Assembly: GCA_041694275.1 (NCBI GenBank)
Contig: JASMTQ010000046.1
Span: forward strand, 1-6,338
Direction of reading: 5' to 3'
DNA from: M55B118 sp041694275
GTDB taxonomy: Bacteria > Bacillota_I > Bacilli_A > Izemoplasmatales > Izemoplasmataceae
Length of the DNA: 6,338 bases
This document shows positions 5,085 to 6,338 of the stretch, in pieces. The translations under genes and the position numbers were made by a program. Every line of letters starts with the position of its first letter. The first letter of the stretch is position 1. Under the pieces are notes generated by a model, which saw only the letters and a list, made by a program, of their open reading frames with translations, did no database searches and was not told the origin of the DNA.

Positions 5085-5125
5085 GCATTATGATAGCTAT
5101 ACTCTGAATATATGGGAGGAAGGTC

Positions 5126-6338
5126 ATGAAAAACGCCTACTTGAAACAGCAGTATGAAAAATTTGAAAGCCTCTATCCAAATGAGACTGAATATCTTCAA
5201 TCCATTCATGATGTCTTGATGTCAATTGATGAAATCATCGATCATCATCCGGAATATGAAACGTACAATGTGGTTGAGCGACTGCTTGAACCTGAGAGGG
5301 TCATCAGTTTCAAAGTCACGTGGATTGATGATGAGAAAAACGTACGGGTGAACCGGGGATACCGTGTTCAGCATAGTTCACTCATTGGGCCATATAAGGG
5401 AGGGCTTAGATTTCATCCGAGTGTCAACCAGTCGGTACTGAAGTTTTTGGCATTCGATCAGACACTTAAAAACAGTCTTACCAATCTTCCTATGGGTGGA
5501 GGAAAGGGCGGATCCGATTTCAACCCCAAGGGAAAAAGCGATTTTGAGATCATGACGTTCTGCCATGCATTCATGAGAGAACTTTTCCATCACCTGGGGG
5601 AAGATGTCGATGTGCCTGCCGGAGATATCGGGGTCGGACAAAAAGAGATCGGGTATCTTTACGGGTACTACAAGAAAATCACCAACCAGGTGACAAGCAG
5701 CATGACCGGCAAGGATTCCCTTATAGGTGGCTCGCTTGTAAGACGTGAAGCCACAGGCTACGGGCTTGCCTATTTCGTTGAGGCTCTGCTTGGAAAGATC
5801 AGGAACACGTCCTTAAAAGACAAGAGAGTAATCATTTCAGGATCAGGTAACGTCGCCTTGCATGCCGCATACAAAGTCAATGAACTTGGCGGTAAAGTCA
5901 TCGCGATGTCCGATTCTTCAGGCTTCATTCATGCAGATGAGGGCCTCGATCTTGAAGCCGTAAAAACCGTCAAAGAAGAAAACAAAGACCGTATCAAGCA
6001 TTACCTTGATTATCACGAAAATGCAAAATACACCGATGATTCCAGCAAGATTTGGACACTTGAAGCGGATATTGCGCTTCCATGCGCTACCCAGAACGAA
6101 CTTGACGAGACGTCTGCGATGCACTTGGTGGATAACGGCATCATGCTCGTTGGAGAAGGTGCGAACATGCCGACCACCTCCAAGGCGAAGAAGGTATTCA
6201 AGGAAAACAATATTCTATTCGCTCCCTGCAAGGCCGCAAATGCAGGAGGGGTATTGGTATCTGGCTTCGAGATAGCGCAAAGCGCTCAGTTCAACAGCTG
6301 GTCGTTTGAAACGATCAATGAGAAACTAAGAGCCATGA
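5126..6338 (+). CDS. gdhA: NADP-type glutamate dehydrogenase, C-terminus cut by window end
   Basis: 404 residues are visible, from an ATG with GGGAGGAAGG just upstream. The frame is open to the last base; about 40 residues are missing compared with the 447-residue E. coli enzyme. It converts 2-oxoglutarate and ammonia to glutamate with NADPH and joins ammonia assimilation to carbon metabolism in the cytoplasm; the family forms hexamers. The sequence follows the small hexameric class block by block: GPYKGGLRFHPSV (88-100), LPMGGGKGGSDF (121-132) with catalytic Lys127, PAGDIGVG (164-171) with catalytic Asp167, GGSLVRREATGYG (201-213), the dinucleotide fold ISGSGNVA (237-244), ALPCATQNEL (317-326) and EGANMPTT (344-351). 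Cys368 stands in FAPCKAANAGGV, where E. coli has Gly; that position varies in the family. A weak -10-like TATACT lies at 5098-5103 without a good -35, so a private promoter is uncertain. Confidence 0.96.
   Translation, partial: MKNAYLKQQYEKFESLYPNETEYLQSIHDVLMSIDEIIDHHPEYETYNVVERLLEPERVISFKVTWIDDEKNVRVNRGYRVQHSSLIGPYKGGLRFHPSVNQSVLKFLAFDQTLKNSLTNLPMGGGKGGSDFNPKGKSDFEIMTFCHAFMRELFHHLGEDVDVPAGDIGVGQKEIGYLYGYYKKITNQVTSSMTGKDSLIGGSLVRREATGYGLAYFVEALLGKIRNTSLKDKRVIISGSGNVALHAAYKVNELGGKVIAMSDSSGFIHADEGLDLEAVKTVKEENKDRIKHYLDYHENAKYTDDSSKIWTLEADIALPCATQNELDETSAMHLVDNGIMLVGEGANMPTTSKAKKVFKENNILFAPCKAANAGGVLVSGFEIAQSAQFNSWSFETINEKLRAM

Noticed and set aside
1..6338. CRISPR arrays, tRNA or rRNA genes, toxin-antitoxin or defence genes
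   Set aside because: No spaced repeat array, no cloverleaf or rRNA-like segment and no such protein was seen on either strand.

Overview
The window comes from a bacterium with a moderately low G+C genome that uses standard stop codons (TGA ends the thpR gene) and strong Shine-Dalgarno sites (AGGGGG, AGGTGG, AGGAGGGG). This fits Bacillota or the Acholeplasma/Izemoplasma side of Mycoplasmatota. That placement is an inference from style, not a marker-based assignment.

Host genes. Bases 2-1075 (+) are the C-terminal part of a family 3 glycoside hydrolase. It converges on a 534-residue lipoprotein of the S41 peptidase family (1122-2726, -), and a bidirectional hairpin terminator lies between them. 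To the right are thpR, an RNA 2',3'-cyclic phosphodiesterase starting at a GTG (4542-5084, +), and gdhA, an NADP-type glutamate dehydrogenase cut by the window end (5126-6338, +).

Mobile element. A complete IS110-group insertion sequence of about 1.69 kb (about 2737-4429) separates the S41 gene from thpR. It encodes a 418-residue DEDD/serine recombinase (3055-4311). Its 316-base left end holds a structured RNA (2806-3032) with the layout of an IS110 bridge RNA. A target-binding loop carries an 8-nt guide identical to the left flank plus core (GTCCCCCT). A donor-binding loop carries guides matching the right end (CCGGTTG plus core) and the left end (10 pairs, two of them wobble). These guides place both element boundaries at a CT core (2737-2738 and 4428-4429). 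Joining the two ends would build a consensus promoter, TTGACA-N17-TATAAT, with the -35 box from the right end and the -10 box from the left end. These lines of evidence agree on the same boundaries.

How the parts interact. Before insertion, the S41 gene and thpR were probably divergent across a gap of about 124 bp. The likely S41 promoter (TTGAAC-N17-TACTAT, minus strand) now lies on the far side of the element, 1.7 kb from its gene, while the gene's Shine-Dalgarno site is intact because the CT core recreates its edge. The element's left target is that ribosome-binding site itself. The bridge RNA mechanism is known for IS110 elements; what appears new here is this particular element, its guides and its target. 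The guide assignments come from reading the sequence and have not been tested by folding software or comparative search.
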